From assembly GCF_000745955.1 (NCBI RefSeq), contig NZ_JQKH01000004.1, forward strand, positions 22,800-86,799: a stretch of 64,000 nt of DNA, in the 5' to 3' direction. This stretch comes from Alysiella crassa DSM 2578 (GTDB lineage Bacteria; Pseudomonadota; Gammaproteobacteria; Burkholderiales; Neisseriaceae). This document shows positions 39,036 to 47,694 of the stretch, piece after piece; the stretch's first letter is position 1, and the number at the start of each line of letters is the position of its first letter. Position numbers and translations under genes: made by a program. Under the pieces are notes generated by a model. It was not told where the DNA came from. It worked only from the letters and a program-made list of their open reading frames with translations, and made no database searches.

Positions 39036-40709
39036 ATGTCTCAATACGTTTATTCCATGTTGCGCGTGAGCAAAGTTGTGCCACCGCAAAAAACCATCAT
39101 CAAAGACATTTCCCTGTCGTTTTTCCCTGGTGCGAAGATTGGCTTGCTGGGTTTGAACGGTGCAGGCAAATCCACCGTTTTGCGGATTATGGCGGGTGTG
39201 GACAAGGAATTTGAAGGCGAAGCCGTGCCAATGAGCGGCTTGAAAATCGGTTATTTGCCGCAAGAGCCAGAACTTGACCCCGAAAAAACCGTGCGCGAAG
39301 AAGTGGAAAGCGGTTTGGGCGAAGTGGTTGCCGCGCAAAAGCGTTTGGAAGAAGTCTATGCCGCCTATGCCGAGCCTGACGCGGATTTTGACGCGCTGGC
39401 AGAAGAACAAGCGCGTTTGGAAGCGATTATTGCCGCAGGTTCGTCCAGTAGCGGTGGCGCGGAGCATGAGTTGGAAATCGCGGCAGACGCATTAAGGCTG
39501 CCTGAATGGGATGCGAAAATCGCCCATTTATCGGGTGGCGAAAAACGCCGCGTGGCTTTGTGCAAATTGCTGTTGTCCAAACCCGATATGTTGCTGCTGG
39601 ACGAGCCGACCAACCATTTGGACGCGGAATCCGTTGAATGGCTGGAACAATTTTTGGTGCGTTTCCCAGGGACGGTGGTGGCGGTAACGCACGACCGCTA
39701 TTTCTTGGACAATGCGGCAGAATGGATTTTGGAGCTTGACCGTGGGCATGGTATTCCTTGGAAAGGCAATTATTCATCTTGGTTGGAACAAAAAGAGCAG
39801 CGTTTGGCAAACGAAGCCAAATCCGAAGCCGCGAGAATTAAGGCGATGAAACAAGAGCTGGAATGGGTGCGCCAAAACGCCAAAGGTCGCCAAGCCAAAT
39901 CCAAAGCGCGTTTGGCGCGTTTTGAAGAAATGTCCAATTACGAATACCAAAAACGCAATGAAACGCAGGAAATTTTCATTCCTGTGGCAGAGCGTTTGGG
40001 CAATGAAGTGATTGAATTTGTAAATGTTTCCAAATCGTTTGGCGACCGCGTTTTGATTGACGATTTGAGTTTCAAAATCCCAGCAGGTGCGATTGTGGGC
40101 GTGATTGGTGCGAACGGTGCAGGTAAATCCACGCTGTTCAAGCTGATTTCGGGCAAAGAGCAGCCTGATTCGGGCGAAGTGAAAATCGGTCAAACCGTCA
40201 AATTGTCTTTGATTGACCAAAGCCGCGAAGGTTTGGGCAACGACAAAACCGTGTTTGATGAGATTGCCGAAGGGCGCGACATTTTGCAAGTGGGGCAATT
40301 TGAGTTGCCTGCGCGCGCGTATTTGGGGCGGTTTAACTTCAAGGGCAGCGACCAAAGCAAAATCGTGGGCAATTTGTCGGGCGGCGAGCGCGGACGTTTG
40401 CATTTGGCGAAAACGCTGATTGCAGGCGGCAATGTTTTGCTGCTGGACGAACCGTCTAACGATTTGGATGTGGAAACCTTACGCGCTTTGGAAGACGCTT
40501 TGCTGGAATTTGCAGGCAGCGTGATGGTGATTTCGCACGACCGTTGGTTCTTGGACAGAATCGCCACCCACATTTTGGCGTGTGAGGGCGATTCCAAATG
40601 GGTGTTTTTTGACGGCAACTATCAGGAATATGAAGCGGACAAAAAACGCCGTTTGGGTGAAGAGGGCGCAAAACCGAAACGCATTAAATATAAACCTGTA
40701 ACACGTTGA
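39036..40709 (+). CDS. ettA: Energy-dependent translational throttle protein EttA (ABC-F)
   Basis: The 557-residue protein has two ABC cassettes (GLNGAGKST and GANGAGKST; LSGGE in both). It carries the EttA-type arm insert after the first Walker A, the inter-cassette linker rich in Arg/Lys, and LLLDEPSNDLDVETLRALEDALLEF in the second cassette. It binds the ribosomal E site and gates entry into elongation according to the ATP/ADP ratio. GGAG lies 11 bases before the ATG. Confidence 0.95.
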   Translation: MSQYVYSMLRVSKVVPPQKTIIKDISLSFFPGAKIGLLGLNGAGKSTVLRIMAGVDKEFEGEAVPMSGLKIGYLPQEPELDPEKTVREEVESGLGEVVAAQKRLEEVYAAYAEPDADFDALAEEQARLEAIIAAGSSSSGGAEHELEIAADALRLPEWDAKIAHLSGGEKRRVALCKLLLSKPDMLLLDEPTNHLDAESVEWLEQFLVRFPGTVVAVTHDRYFLDNAAEWILELDRGHGIPWKGNYSSWLEQKEQRLANEAKSEAARIKAMKQELEWVRQNAKGRQAKSKARLARFEEMSNYEYQKRNETQEIFIPVAERLGNEVIEFVNVSKSFGDRVLIDDLSFKIPAGAIVGVIGANGAGKSTLFKLISGKEQPDSGEVKIGQTVKLSLIDQSREGLGNDKTVFDEIAEGRDILQVGQFELPARAYLGRFNFKGSDQSKIVGNLSGGERGRLHLAKTLIAGGNVLLLDEPSNDLDVETLRALEDALLEFAGSVMVISHDRWFLDRIATHILACEGDSKWVFFDGNYQEYEADKKRRLGEEGAKPKRIKYKPVTR

Positions 40710-40719
40710 TTTTGTGGTA

Positions 40720-40765
40720 TTCAGGCAGCCTGAAAATGCGAAAATGGCGTTTCAGGCTGCCTGAA
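40720..40765. terminator. DUS-pair hairpin terminator of ettA
   Basis: TTCAGGCAGCCTGAAAA and TTTCAGGCTGCCTGAA pair, followed by a T-rich run, 10 bases after the stop. Confidence 0.75.
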
Positions 40766-40795
40766 GATTTATTTTTCAATTAATACAAGGATTTT

Positions 40796-41482
40796 ATGAT
40801 GAAAAAATCATTACTCACTTTATTATTACTCGGTGTATTGAGCGCGTGTTCGCAATCTGATGACACGCAGAAACCCACATCACCATCATCGTCTGCGACA
40901 AAAGTTGCTGCACCATCGGTTAATTCATCTACCGAAAAATCAGCAGAACAACCAGCAGTACAATCAGATAAAGCCAATTCTGATGATGCAGGGATTCTGA
41001 ATTACAAAGAAAAATTAGACATTGCCAAAATTGGTTTGGCATTACAAGAAGCAGGTTTTGCTGAAGCTGCAAATAATGGTAAAGAAGCAGAATGGAATCA
41101 ACGTCTTGCTTCTGCTAAAAGCAATGAAGATGTACAATCCGTGTTGCGCGAACAATTGGCGATTTACCGTAAAGGCGCGGAATATTTGGCAAGCAAACAG
41201 ATGGACAGCACACAGGGTAAAGCGGTGCATGAAAAATTATTGGGCAGTATTCAAGGCGCACAAGCGGTACTGGAAAAAATGACTACCATAGATTTGGCTT
41301 CGCCTGAAGGCGTGGTTCAGGCAAATGAATTGATGCCCAAAGTGAAACAGCACATGCAGGATTTGGCACAAGGTATGCAAATGTGGGTGGAAATGATGAA
41401 AAACAATGGTTTCTCGCCTAGTGAAGCTGATGAAGCTAAATTGAGAGAAAAACTCAAAGAGTTGGAAGAAAAAATTCGCTGA
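40796..41482 (+). CDS. Hypothetical lipoprotein
   Basis: The 228-residue product has a signal peptide with lipobox LSAC (Cys18), a Ser/Thr/Pro-rich low-complexity linker to about residue 65, and a helical C-terminal domain rich in Gln/Met/Lys. AAGGA precedes two adjacent ATGs (40796 and 40799). The second lipoprotein in the window (53446) has the same architecture, but I cannot show homology by eye. No function can be assigned. A very strong terminator follows. Confidence 0.82.
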   Translation: MMKKSLLTLLLLGVLSACSQSDDTQKPTSPSSSATKVAAPSVNSSTEKSAEQPAVQSDKANSDDAGILNYKEKLDIAKIGLALQEAGFAEAANNGKEAEWNQRLASAKSNEDVQSVLREQLAIYRKGAEYLASKQMDSTQGKAVHEKLLGSIQGAQAVLEKMTTIDLASPEGVVQANELMPKVKQHMQDLAQGMQMWVEMMKNNGFSPSEADEAKLREKLKELEEKIR

Positions 41483-41502
41483 TTTCAGGCAGCCTGAAAA
41501 TG

Positions 41503-41543
41503 AAAACACCATGATAAATATAGATTTATCATGGTGTTTTTTT
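41503..41543 (+). terminator. Strong Rho-independent terminator
   Basis: AAAACACCATGATAAA pairs perfectly with TTTATCATGGTGTTTT (16 base pairs, 6-base loop) and ends in T7. It is independent of the flanking DUS and probably stops both the lipoprotein and lldD transcripts. Confidence 0.9.
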
Positions 41544-41573
41544 GTTGAACGCGTTTTCAGGCAGCCTGAAAAA

Positions 41574-42839
41574 TTACCACATTGTGCCAAAACGCAGGGA
41601 AGCGCGTGGCCAGCCGTATAATTCTTCATAAATGCGATGGCGTTGTTGCACAATGCTTTCGCGGCGTTCTGCGCTGCTCAATGGGCGAGTGTGGTCAATC
41701 AGAATGTCGCGTCCCACGTTTTGCAATTGGCGATGACCTGTAAACGCCATGGTTAAATCCATTTCGCGGTACAAAATTTCTAAAGCGCGGCGCACGCCGT
41801 CTTCGCCAAATGCGCCCAAACCATACAATGCGGCGCGACCTGTCATAAAGCCACGCGCACCCATTGCCCATGCTTTGAGCATGTCTTGACCGCTACGAAT
41901 GCCGCTGTCCAGCCACACTTCGGTTTTGTTGCCGACCGCGCTGACAATATCGGGCAAGGCTTGGATAGACGACAATGAACCGTCCAATTGGCGACCGCCG
42001 TGATTGGAGACAACAATCGCGTCCACGCCGTATTTGGTGGCGATTTCTGCGTCTTCTGGGTCTAAAATGCCTTTTAGAATGATTTTGCCGCCCCATAAGT
42101 CTTTGATTTTGGCGATGTCGTCCCAATTGAGCGTGGGGTCAAATTGTGCATTTGCCCATGATAACAGGGCGGATACATCGTGAACATGTTTGGCGTGTCC
42201 GATGATGTTGCCAAAAGTGCGGCGGTCGGTGTTGAGCATACGCAAACACCATTCGGGTTTGGTCGCCAATTGCAGCAAATTCGGCACGGTGGGTTTCATG
42301 GGGGCAGACAAACCATTTCTGATGTCGGCATGGCATAAACCAACGCCTTGCAAATCCGCGCTTAAAACCAGAGCGGAGCAATTGGCGTTTTTGGCGCGTT
42401 GAATCAAGCTTGCCATAAATTCGCGGTCGCGCATGGGGTTGAGTTGAAACCAAAAGGGTTTGCTGGTGTTGTGTGCCACATCTTCAATGGAAGCAATGGA
42501 CAGGGTGGACAAGGTGTACGGCACACCAAATTTTTCTGCTGCTCGTGCGGCGAGAATTTCGCCATCGGCACACAGCATACCTGCCAAGCCAATGGGGGCA
42601 ACGGCTAACGGCATGGTGTATTCTTCGCCCAATAATGTGTGTTTCAGGCTGCGGTTTTCTGTATTGACCATGACTTTTTGGCGCAATTTGATGGGCGTGA
42701 AGTCGCTGGTATTGTCGCGTAAGGTCGTTTGTGTCCAAGAGCCTGATTCTAAATAATCAAAAAACATTTTGGGGACTTTGCGTTTGGCAACTTGGCGCAA
42801 GTCTTCAATACAGGTCATTTTGCTTAAATCGTGTCTCAT
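41574..42839 (-). CDS. lldD: FMN-dependent L-lactate dehydrogenase (LldD family), variant pocket
   Basis: The 421-residue protein is an alpha-hydroxyacid dehydrogenase with the catalytic His280 in VVSNHGGRQLDG, FMN-binding GRAALYGLGAFGEDG and N-terminal RQVAKRKVPKMFFDYLESGSW. It would oxidise lactate and pass electrons to the quinone pool. Two conserved places differ: Asn134 in WFQLNPM where the family has Tyr, and LSADLQGVGLCH where relatives have TxDxxxxGxR. The enzyme may be altered in substrate or activity. It is monocistronic. Confidence 0.85.
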   Translation of the reverse strand: MRHDLSKMTCIEDLRQVAKRKVPKMFFDYLESGSWTQTTLRDNTSDFTPIKLRQKVMVNTENRSLKHTLLGEEYTMPLAVAPIGLAGMLCADGEILAARAAEKFGVPYTLSTLSIASIEDVAHNTSKPFWFQLNPMRDREFMASLIQRAKNANCSALVLSADLQGVGLCHADIRNGLSAPMKPTVPNLLQLATKPEWCLRMLNTDRRTFGNIIGHAKHVHDVSALLSWANAQFDPTLNWDDIAKIKDLWGGKIILKGILDPEDAEIATKYGVDAIVVSNHGGRQLDGSLSSIQALPDIVSAVGNKTEVWLDSGIRSGQDMLKAWAMGARGFMTGRAALYGLGAFGEDGVRRALEILYREMDLTMAFTGHRQLQNVGRDILIDHTRPLSSAERRESIVQQRHRIYEELYGWPRASLRFGTMW

Positions 42840-42944
42840 GGCAAGCCTTTTGGATTCTAGAAATTTGGGGTTTATGTCTGAACTTGGTATTATAAACGTT
42901 TCAGGCTGCCTGAAAAATATTTTTCATCATTTGGAGTGGTTTTT

Positions 42945-43604
42945 ATGGAAACTTGGCAACAGGTTTTGGGGGCGGAAAAGGCGCAACCGTATTTTCAGCA
43001 ATTATTGGCTCGGATTCGGGCGGAGCGTGAACGCGGCGATGTGATTTTTCCGCCTGCGCCCGAAGTGTTTAACGCTTTGAAATTAACAGAGTTTGGCAAG
43101 GTGCGCGTGGTGATTTTGGGGCAAGACCCGTATCACAATGTGGGGCAAGCGCATGGTTTGGCGTTTTCGGTACGCGAAGGGGTGCAGATTCCGCCGTCTT
43201 TGGTGAATATTTACAAGGAATTGGGTGATGATATTGCTGGGTTTACCGCGCCGACACACGGCTGCCTGAATCGTTGGGCGGAGCAGGGCGTGTTGTTACT
43301 GAACACGACATTGACGGTACGCGCCCACGAAGCCAATTCTCACGCGCAATATGGTTGGCAGACCTTTACCGACCGCGTGATTGAGCAGGTGAATCAACAC
43401 CGTGAACACGTTGTGTTTTTGCTGTGGGGCAGCCACGCGCAGAAAAAAGCGGCGATGATAGACCGCCGCAAGCATTTGATTTTGACTGCGCCACACCCAT
43501 CGCCTTTGTCGGCGTATCGTGGATTTTTTGGCTGCAAACATTTTTCGCAAACCAATGCGTATTTGCGTGAACACGGGCAGCCTGAAATTGATTGGCAGAT
43601 TTAA
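42945..43604 (+). CDS. ung: Uracil-DNA glycosylase
   Basis: The 219-residue family 1 enzyme has [18 protein letters not shown] (catalytic Asp), LLLNTTLTV, and the leucine-intercalation loop [18 protein letters not shown] lies 10 bases before ATG 42945; an earlier in-frame GTG at 42936 is too close to that site. It diverges from lldD over 105 bases. Confidence 0.96.
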   Translation: METWQQVLGAEKAQPYFQQLLARIRAERERGDVIFPPAPEVFNALKLTEFGKVRVVILGQDPYHNVGQAHGLAFSVREGVQIPPSLVNIYKELGDDIAGFTAPTHGCLNRWAEQGVLLLNTTLTVRAHEANSHAQYGWQTFTDRVIEQVNQHREHVVFLLWGSHAQKKAAMIDRRKHLILTAPHPSPLSAYRGFFGCKHFSQTNAYLREHGQPEIDWQI

Positions 43605-43646
43605 TTTAAAAAATTAAATAATTATATTTTCAGGCAGCCTGAACAT

Positions 43647-44747
43647 TCACGCAAAACACCCCGTTCCCAAAATCACCGCTTTGTTTGCGCCTGTGGCTTG
43701 CGGTGGATTGCTGGGCACTTGCTCGCACCAACATGCTGCCAACCAGCCAAACGCCGCCGCTTCCACCCATTGCGGGTCAAGCTGCAAGGCGGTGGTGCTG
43801 TACAAAGTGATGTTTTTTGGCGACAAATGTGTTTTCAGGCTGCCTGAAAGCGTGGCATTTGCTATGCCGCCGCCACAGACAAATACGTCTCGCGCAGTCG
43901 GTGCGGCTTGGATAATCGCGTCTGCGATGGTTTGCGCGGAAAATTCGGCTAATGTGCGTAACACGTCATGCGGATTTTCATTGCCTGTCAAATGGTTGCG
44001 TAACCAGTTGAGCGAAAACAATTCGCGCCCCGTGCTTTTCGGATAAGGCAGACGGAAATAGTCGTGCGCACACAAACGGGTTAATAAATCGGGCAATATT
44101 TGCCCTTGCGCCGCCAACTCTCCATTTTTATCATAGGGTTGCGACCAAATGGTTTGCGTCCATGCGTCCATCAGCATATTGCCCGCGCCTGTGTCAAAAC
44201 CAAACGCCGCGCCATCGGCAGGCAAAACGCTGATGTTGGCAATGCCGCCGATGTTCAGCACCACACGCGTTTCATTGGGCTGGGCAAACAGGGCTTGATG
44301 AAACGCGGGGACGAGCGGCGCACCTTGACCGCCCGCCGCCAAATCGCGGCTGCGAAAATCGCCAATGGTAAAAATCCCTGTTTTTTCAGCGAGTAAGGGC
44401 AAATGACACAATTGTACGCTGTAGCCATGTTCGGGCGCGTGGCGCACGGTTTGTCCATGACAGCCGATGGCGCGAATCTGTTGCGGCGACAGATTTTCTT
44501 GTTGCAACAATTGTTTAACCAAATCGGCGTATAAATTTGCCAATTCTATGGCGAGCATTTGGCTGCGGTGTAATTCATTGTTGCCGATGTTTTGTAAATC
44601 AAGCAGTTGGCTTTTCAGGCTGTCTGAAAATGGGGTAAATGCGTGGGCTTCGGCGGCGAGCCAGTTTGCGCCGTTCATGCGGATTAACACCGCGTCTGCG
44701 CCGTCCATGCTGGTGCCTGACATGATGCCTATATAGAGATTTTCCAT
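43647..44747 (-). CDS. anmK: Anhydro-N-acetylmuramic acid kinase
   Basis: The 366-residue kinase starts YIGIMSGTSMDGADAVLI, the phosphate-binding signature of AnmK. The central NIGGIANISVLP and FDTGAGNMLMDAW follow. It opens the anhydro ring and phosphorylates muropeptide-derived anhydroMurNAc during cell-wall recycling. AGGAA precedes the start. It is convergent with ung across one DUS. Confidence 0.95.
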   Translation of the reverse strand: MENLYIGIMSGTSMDGADAVLIRMNGANWLAAEAHAFTPFSDSLKSQLLDLQNIGNNELHRSQMLAIELANLYADLVKQLLQQENLSPQQIRAIGCHGQTVRHAPEHGYSVQLCHLPLLAEKTGIFTIGDFRSRDLAAGGQGAPLVPAFHQALFAQPNETRVVLNIGGIANISVLPADGAAFGFDTGAGNMLMDAWTQTIWSQPYDKNGELAAQGQILPDLLTRLCAHDYFRLPYPKSTGRELFSLNWLRNHLTGNENPHDVLRTLAEFSAQTIADAIIQAAPTARDVFVCGGGIANATLSGSLKTHLSPKNITLYSTTALQLDPQWVEAAAFGWLAACWCEQVPSNPPQATGANKAVILGTGCFA

Positions 44748-44778
44748 AAAATCAAATTCCTAAAATCATTCTAATAAA

Positions 44779-44815
44779 TTTCAGGCAGCCTGAAAAATAT
44801 GCAGGCTGCCTGAAA
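44779..44815. terminator. DUS-pair hairpin between anmK and pldA
   Basis: TTTCAGGCAGCCTGAAA and GCAGGCTGCCTGAAA pair around a short AT loop. It lies downstream of pldA and upstream of anmK on the same strand. Confidence 0.65.
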
Positions 44816-44830
44816 TCAGTTTACCATCAA

Positions 44831-45967
44831 TTAAATCCCGTCCCAACCACGGAACATCACGCCAATACCAATCCCCGTTTGCTTGTGATTGTAATCCAAA
44901 ATATTTTCGCCGTAGCCGTGAAAACCTTGAATCACGCCATTGAGTTTGCCTTTGATGGGGAAAATGTAATTTAATTCCACCGCGCCCTTGTTGTGGAAAG
45001 GATTGTAACGCAAGGTTGATGAAATAAATCGTTTATCATCAAGTTGATAGGCAACTCTTACATCGCCAAAACCCATATAATCGGTAATGTCGTTATTGTC
45101 GTCTTTGCTTTTGTCGGACGGATCTACACGCGCCCACACGCGTGGCACGACGGTTAATTTATCCCATTCCATGCCCGCCATCGCGTAAACCCGATTCCAC
45201 GAGCGTGAAGCGGGGCGACTTTGTCCATTGGAATGGTGCACAAAACCCGTGCCCAACATACGCAATTTACCGCCCCACGGCAAATCCGCTTTCACAGGCT
45301 GCGTTAAGAAAATTTCGGGCTGATAATCGTTGTTGCGAAACGGCGCGGAATCGTCGCCAAAATTATACATTTGCCAATTGGATTGCTGGGTGTAGCCAAA
45401 CCACAAATCGGCTTTGGTTTTGAATAAATCTTGCATTAATTTGGTTTTAAAAGAAAATTGGAATTTGCCTTCAATGCGTTTTTGCTTTGCCTGAATATCG
45501 TTTACGGTCGTGCCGTGAGATGGGCTGTGGGGATAATAATTCGGGCTGGTGTTGTACCACGCGGGCAGGGCATACATGGAATTGTGTTCCCGAATGGTCA
45601 GCAAGCCATTTGGATTATTTTCATCTAAATCAAACAGTTCGCTCAAAGGCGTATTCAAATGTTTCACGCCAATTTGTTCCGTCAAAACCACTTGAGCGGA
45701 TTTGGTGTCGCGGCTGGCTTCCAGCGTTTTTTCCAAATCCAGCACATCGCGGCTGGTGGTGGTGATGGGTTGTGGCGTTTGCAATTGCTGTTTTACGCTG
45801 GGGTCGTTGGCGATTTTATCGTAGCAAGTTAAGCGTAACTGATTGTCGGCAATGCTTAAACACGCCGCAATATCGTTGGGCGTGGCGGCTGGTGTGGTGG
45901 GCGCGGCATAAGCCAAAGGCGCAGCCATGCTGGTAAACAGGGAAACGGGTAAAAGCAAATTTTTCAT
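44831..45967 (-). CDS. pldA: Outer membrane phospholipase A
   Basis: The 378-residue protein has a signal peptide ending AYA, an N-terminal soluble extension to about residue 120, then a twelve-strand beta-barrel. The catalytic motif HHSNGQSRPASRSWNR holds the His, Ser and Asn of OMPLA, and the final strand ends in aromatic residues. It hydrolyses misplaced outer-membrane phospholipids. An in-frame TTG two codons earlier is less likely than ATG 45967. Confidence 0.93.
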   Translation of the reverse strand: MKNLLLPVSLFTSMAAPLAYAAPTTPAATPNDIAACLSIADNQLRLTCYDKIANDPSVKQQLQTPQPITTTSRDVLDLEKTLEASRDTKSAQVVLTEQIGVKHLNTPLSELFDLDENNPNGLLTIREHNSMYALPAWYNTSPNYYPHSPSHGTTVNDIQAKQKRIEGKFQFSFKTKLMQDLFKTKADLWFGYTQQSNWQMYNFGDDSAPFRNNDYQPEIFLTQPVKADLPWGGKLRMLGTGFVHHSNGQSRPASRSWNRVYAMAGMEWDKLTVVPRVWARVDPSDKSKDDNNDITDYMGFGDVRVAYQLDDKRFISSTLRYNPFHNKGAVELNYIFPIKGKLNGVIQGFHGYGENILDYNHKQTGIGIGVMFRGWDGI

Positions 45968-46079
45968 ATTCAAATATTTATGAGGGCGTAAATGTGATTA
46001 ATCAATGTGTTCTGATTTCAGGCAGCCTGAAACATACAAGTGTGATTGTAACGTAAATTAATTACTTCACAAATAAATT

Positions 46080-46721
46080 TTACAAAAACAACGCCCTAAA
46101 CACCCAATCTAGTCGTAATTCAATCACATCATCGGATAAATATTCGGGCAACGCGTCTTGCACCTGCGGCGGCAACATGCCCAATTGAGCAAATTGCGCG
46201 GTAAACAATATCGGCGCGGTGGTGGCGGACGTGAGAAAATTCAAACGCACCAAATATTCGCGTTCCGACCATTCGGGTGCACATTCGCGCAACAACGCAC
46301 CCACCAGCGCAAAATGTTCATGTGAACGCGAGCGCAAAAACGCCGCCACCACGTCCGCGCCGTCCGCGCAATCGGTCAGCATGCGTTGCAGCCATGGCAA
46401 ATGTTCCCGAATATTGATGGCAACGCCGCGCAGCAACATACGCAATTGCATTTGCGGCGGCAAGGTGTTGTCTATTTGCATATTGGGGGCAATTTGTGCG
46501 TGGTGTAATGCGAGCATGGTGTGAATGAAATCATCTTTATTTTCAAATAAATGATGAAACATTCCCGAGCTCAAACCCGCTTCCGCCGCCAATACGCGCA
46601 CCGATAATTTGTGATAACCCAATTCGGGATACAAACGCAAACCCGCCGCCAAAAATTGATGATGAGACGGAGATAATTGAGTGAAATCAAACATTTTCAG
46701 GCTGCCTGTGTTTTTGGACAT
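46080..46721 (-). CDS. TetR-family transcriptional regulator
   Basis: The 213-residue protein has a TetR helix-turn-helix (about 33-62: LSVRVLAAEAGLSSGMFHHLFENKDDFIHTML) and an all-helical ligand domain. The start is uncertain. ATG 46721 gives an N-terminus partly encoded by an uptake sequence (TGSLK), while ATG 46694 starts at MFDFTQLSP. A palindrome covering the first ATG may be its own operator. It follows tatD after 21 bases on the same strand; the target genes are unknown. Confidence 0.85.
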   Translation of the reverse strand: MSKNTGSLKMFDFTQLSPSHHQFLAAGLRLYPELGYHKLSVRVLAAEAGLSSGMFHHLFENKDDFIHTMLALHHAQIAPNMQIDNTLPPQMQLRMLLRGVAINIREHLPWLQRMLTDCADGADVVAAFLRSRSHEHFALVGALLRECAPEWSEREYLVRLNFLTSATTAPILFTAQFAQLGMLPPQVQDALPEYLSDDVIELRLDWVFRALFL

Positions 46722-46730
46722 GCGTCCAAA
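46713..46730 (-). promoter_or_regulatory. Palindrome over the tetR start codon, candidate operator
   Basis: TTTGGAC-ATGC-GTCCAAA is a perfect 7-bp dyad with a 4-base centre, and it includes the ATG of the regulator. Its position suggests autoregulation. No direct evidence is available. Confidence 0.45.
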
Positions 46731-46742
46731 TATAACAAAATA

Positions 46743-47486
46743 TCAGGAAATCATCAATTCAGTTAAATTGCGTTCCAATGCCGCCGCCAAGTTTTCCAAA
46801 GACAGATTGCGCACATTTGCCAGAATTTGAGCGATTTTGGCGACATTTGCAGGCATGTTTACCGCATTTCGCAGCATATATGGGCTATCCGTTTCCAATA
46901 ATAGGGCGGACAAGGGCAATTCTGCCGCCGCCCGATGAACTTTTTTCGCATTTGGATTCAACAAGAGTGAGCCTATGCCAATTTTAAAACCCAAATTTAT
47001 CAATAATTTCGCTTCTTCAAGGCTGCCTGAAAATGCGTGGACAATGCCACCATGCGTGAATTTCGCCTGTTTCACCGCGCCAACAATTGCCGCCGTGCTG
47101 CGCACATTATGCACAATAATGGGGCGATGAAAATGTTGGGCGAGTAAAATTTGTGTTTTGAAAACAGATAATTGGCTTTCCATTGGCACATCAATTAGCG
47201 CGTCCAAACCGATTTCGCCGACCCAAATATGGGGATTTTGGCTCAAAATATCTGCCAATTTATCAGCGAAATCAGTATGGTGTAGCGCAAACCAAGGATG
47301 TATGCCAATCGCTATTTGGCGAACAAAATCGTGTTGTGCTAAATTTAAAACACTTTGCCAATCAGATAATTGTGTGGCAGGTACAAGGCAGCCTGAAACG
47401 CCAAACTGTTGCGCGGTGGCGATGGTGGCGGTGAGCGTATCTATGAGTGGCGGTGCGGCAAGGTGGCAATGGGTGTCGGTAAACAT
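46743..47486 (-). CDS. TatD-family metal-dependent nuclease
   Basis: The 247-residue TIM-barrel protein has the metal ligands in FTDTHCHL, VGEIGLD, IIVHNVRS, IVHAFSGS and LETDSPY, in the order of the TatD family. TatD proteins act as 3'-5' exonucleases in DNA repair or RNA turnover. An in-frame DUS encodes part of FSGSLEEAKL. It is cotranscribed with, or read through into, the TetR gene. Confidence 0.9.
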   Translation of the reverse strand: MFTDTHCHLAAPPLIDTLTATIATAQQFGVSGCLVPATQLSDWQSVLNLAQHDFVRQIAIGIHPWFALHHTDFADKLADILSQNPHIWVGEIGLDALIDVPMESQLSVFKTQILLAQHFHRPIIVHNVRSTAAIVGAVKQAKFTHGGIVHAFSGSLEEAKLLINLGFKIGIGSLLLNPNAKKVHRAAAELPLSALLLETDSPYMLRNAVNMPANVAKIAQILANVRNLSLENLAAALERNLTELMIS

Positions 47487-47582
47487 TTTTTAATAAATTA
47501 TTTGGTAAATGAAAGGGTTAATCTGTTTTCAGGCAGCCTGAAAAAAGTGGTCTTTATCTATTTTAACATTTCTTGTCAAGTC

Positions 47583-47611
47583 TTGAACGTAAGCCTGATT
47601 TTGCTTAAAAT
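47583..47611 (+). promoter_or_regulatory. Promoter upstream of the leuE leader
   Basis: TTGAAC (47583-47588) and TAAAAT (47606-47611) are separated by 17 bases. The predicted start is at about 47617-47619, exactly at the foot of the leader hairpin. Confidence 0.6.
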
Positions 47612-47616
47612 ACCTT

Positions 47617-47683
47617 GCTTTCACGGACAACAAAACTCACGAAAGCGCGTTTACACCATAAATATGGTGGCGCGTTTTTTTTT
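47617..47683 (+). ncRNA. Candidate leader RNA / small RNA ending in an intrinsic terminator, upstream of leuE
   Basis: GCTTTC (47617-47622) can pair with GAAAGC (47641-47646). It is followed by a second hairpin in which CACCAT (47654-47659) pairs with ATGGTG (47664-47669), extended by GCGCG/CGCG and ending in T9 (47675-47683). The first hairpin uses the left arm of the second, so the two may be mutually exclusive, as in an attenuator or riboswitch. The T run ends 11 bases before the leuE ATG. I do not recognise a known RNA family. An independent 66-nt RNA is equally possible. Confidence 0.5.
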
Positions 47684-47694
47684 AAATATAGAAA

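Noticed and set aside
47617..47683. leuE leader as a mini-ykkC (guanidine-II) riboswitch because ACGG and ACGA both occur.
   Set aside because: The ACGR motifs do not sit in the loops of two separate hairpins, as that family requires.
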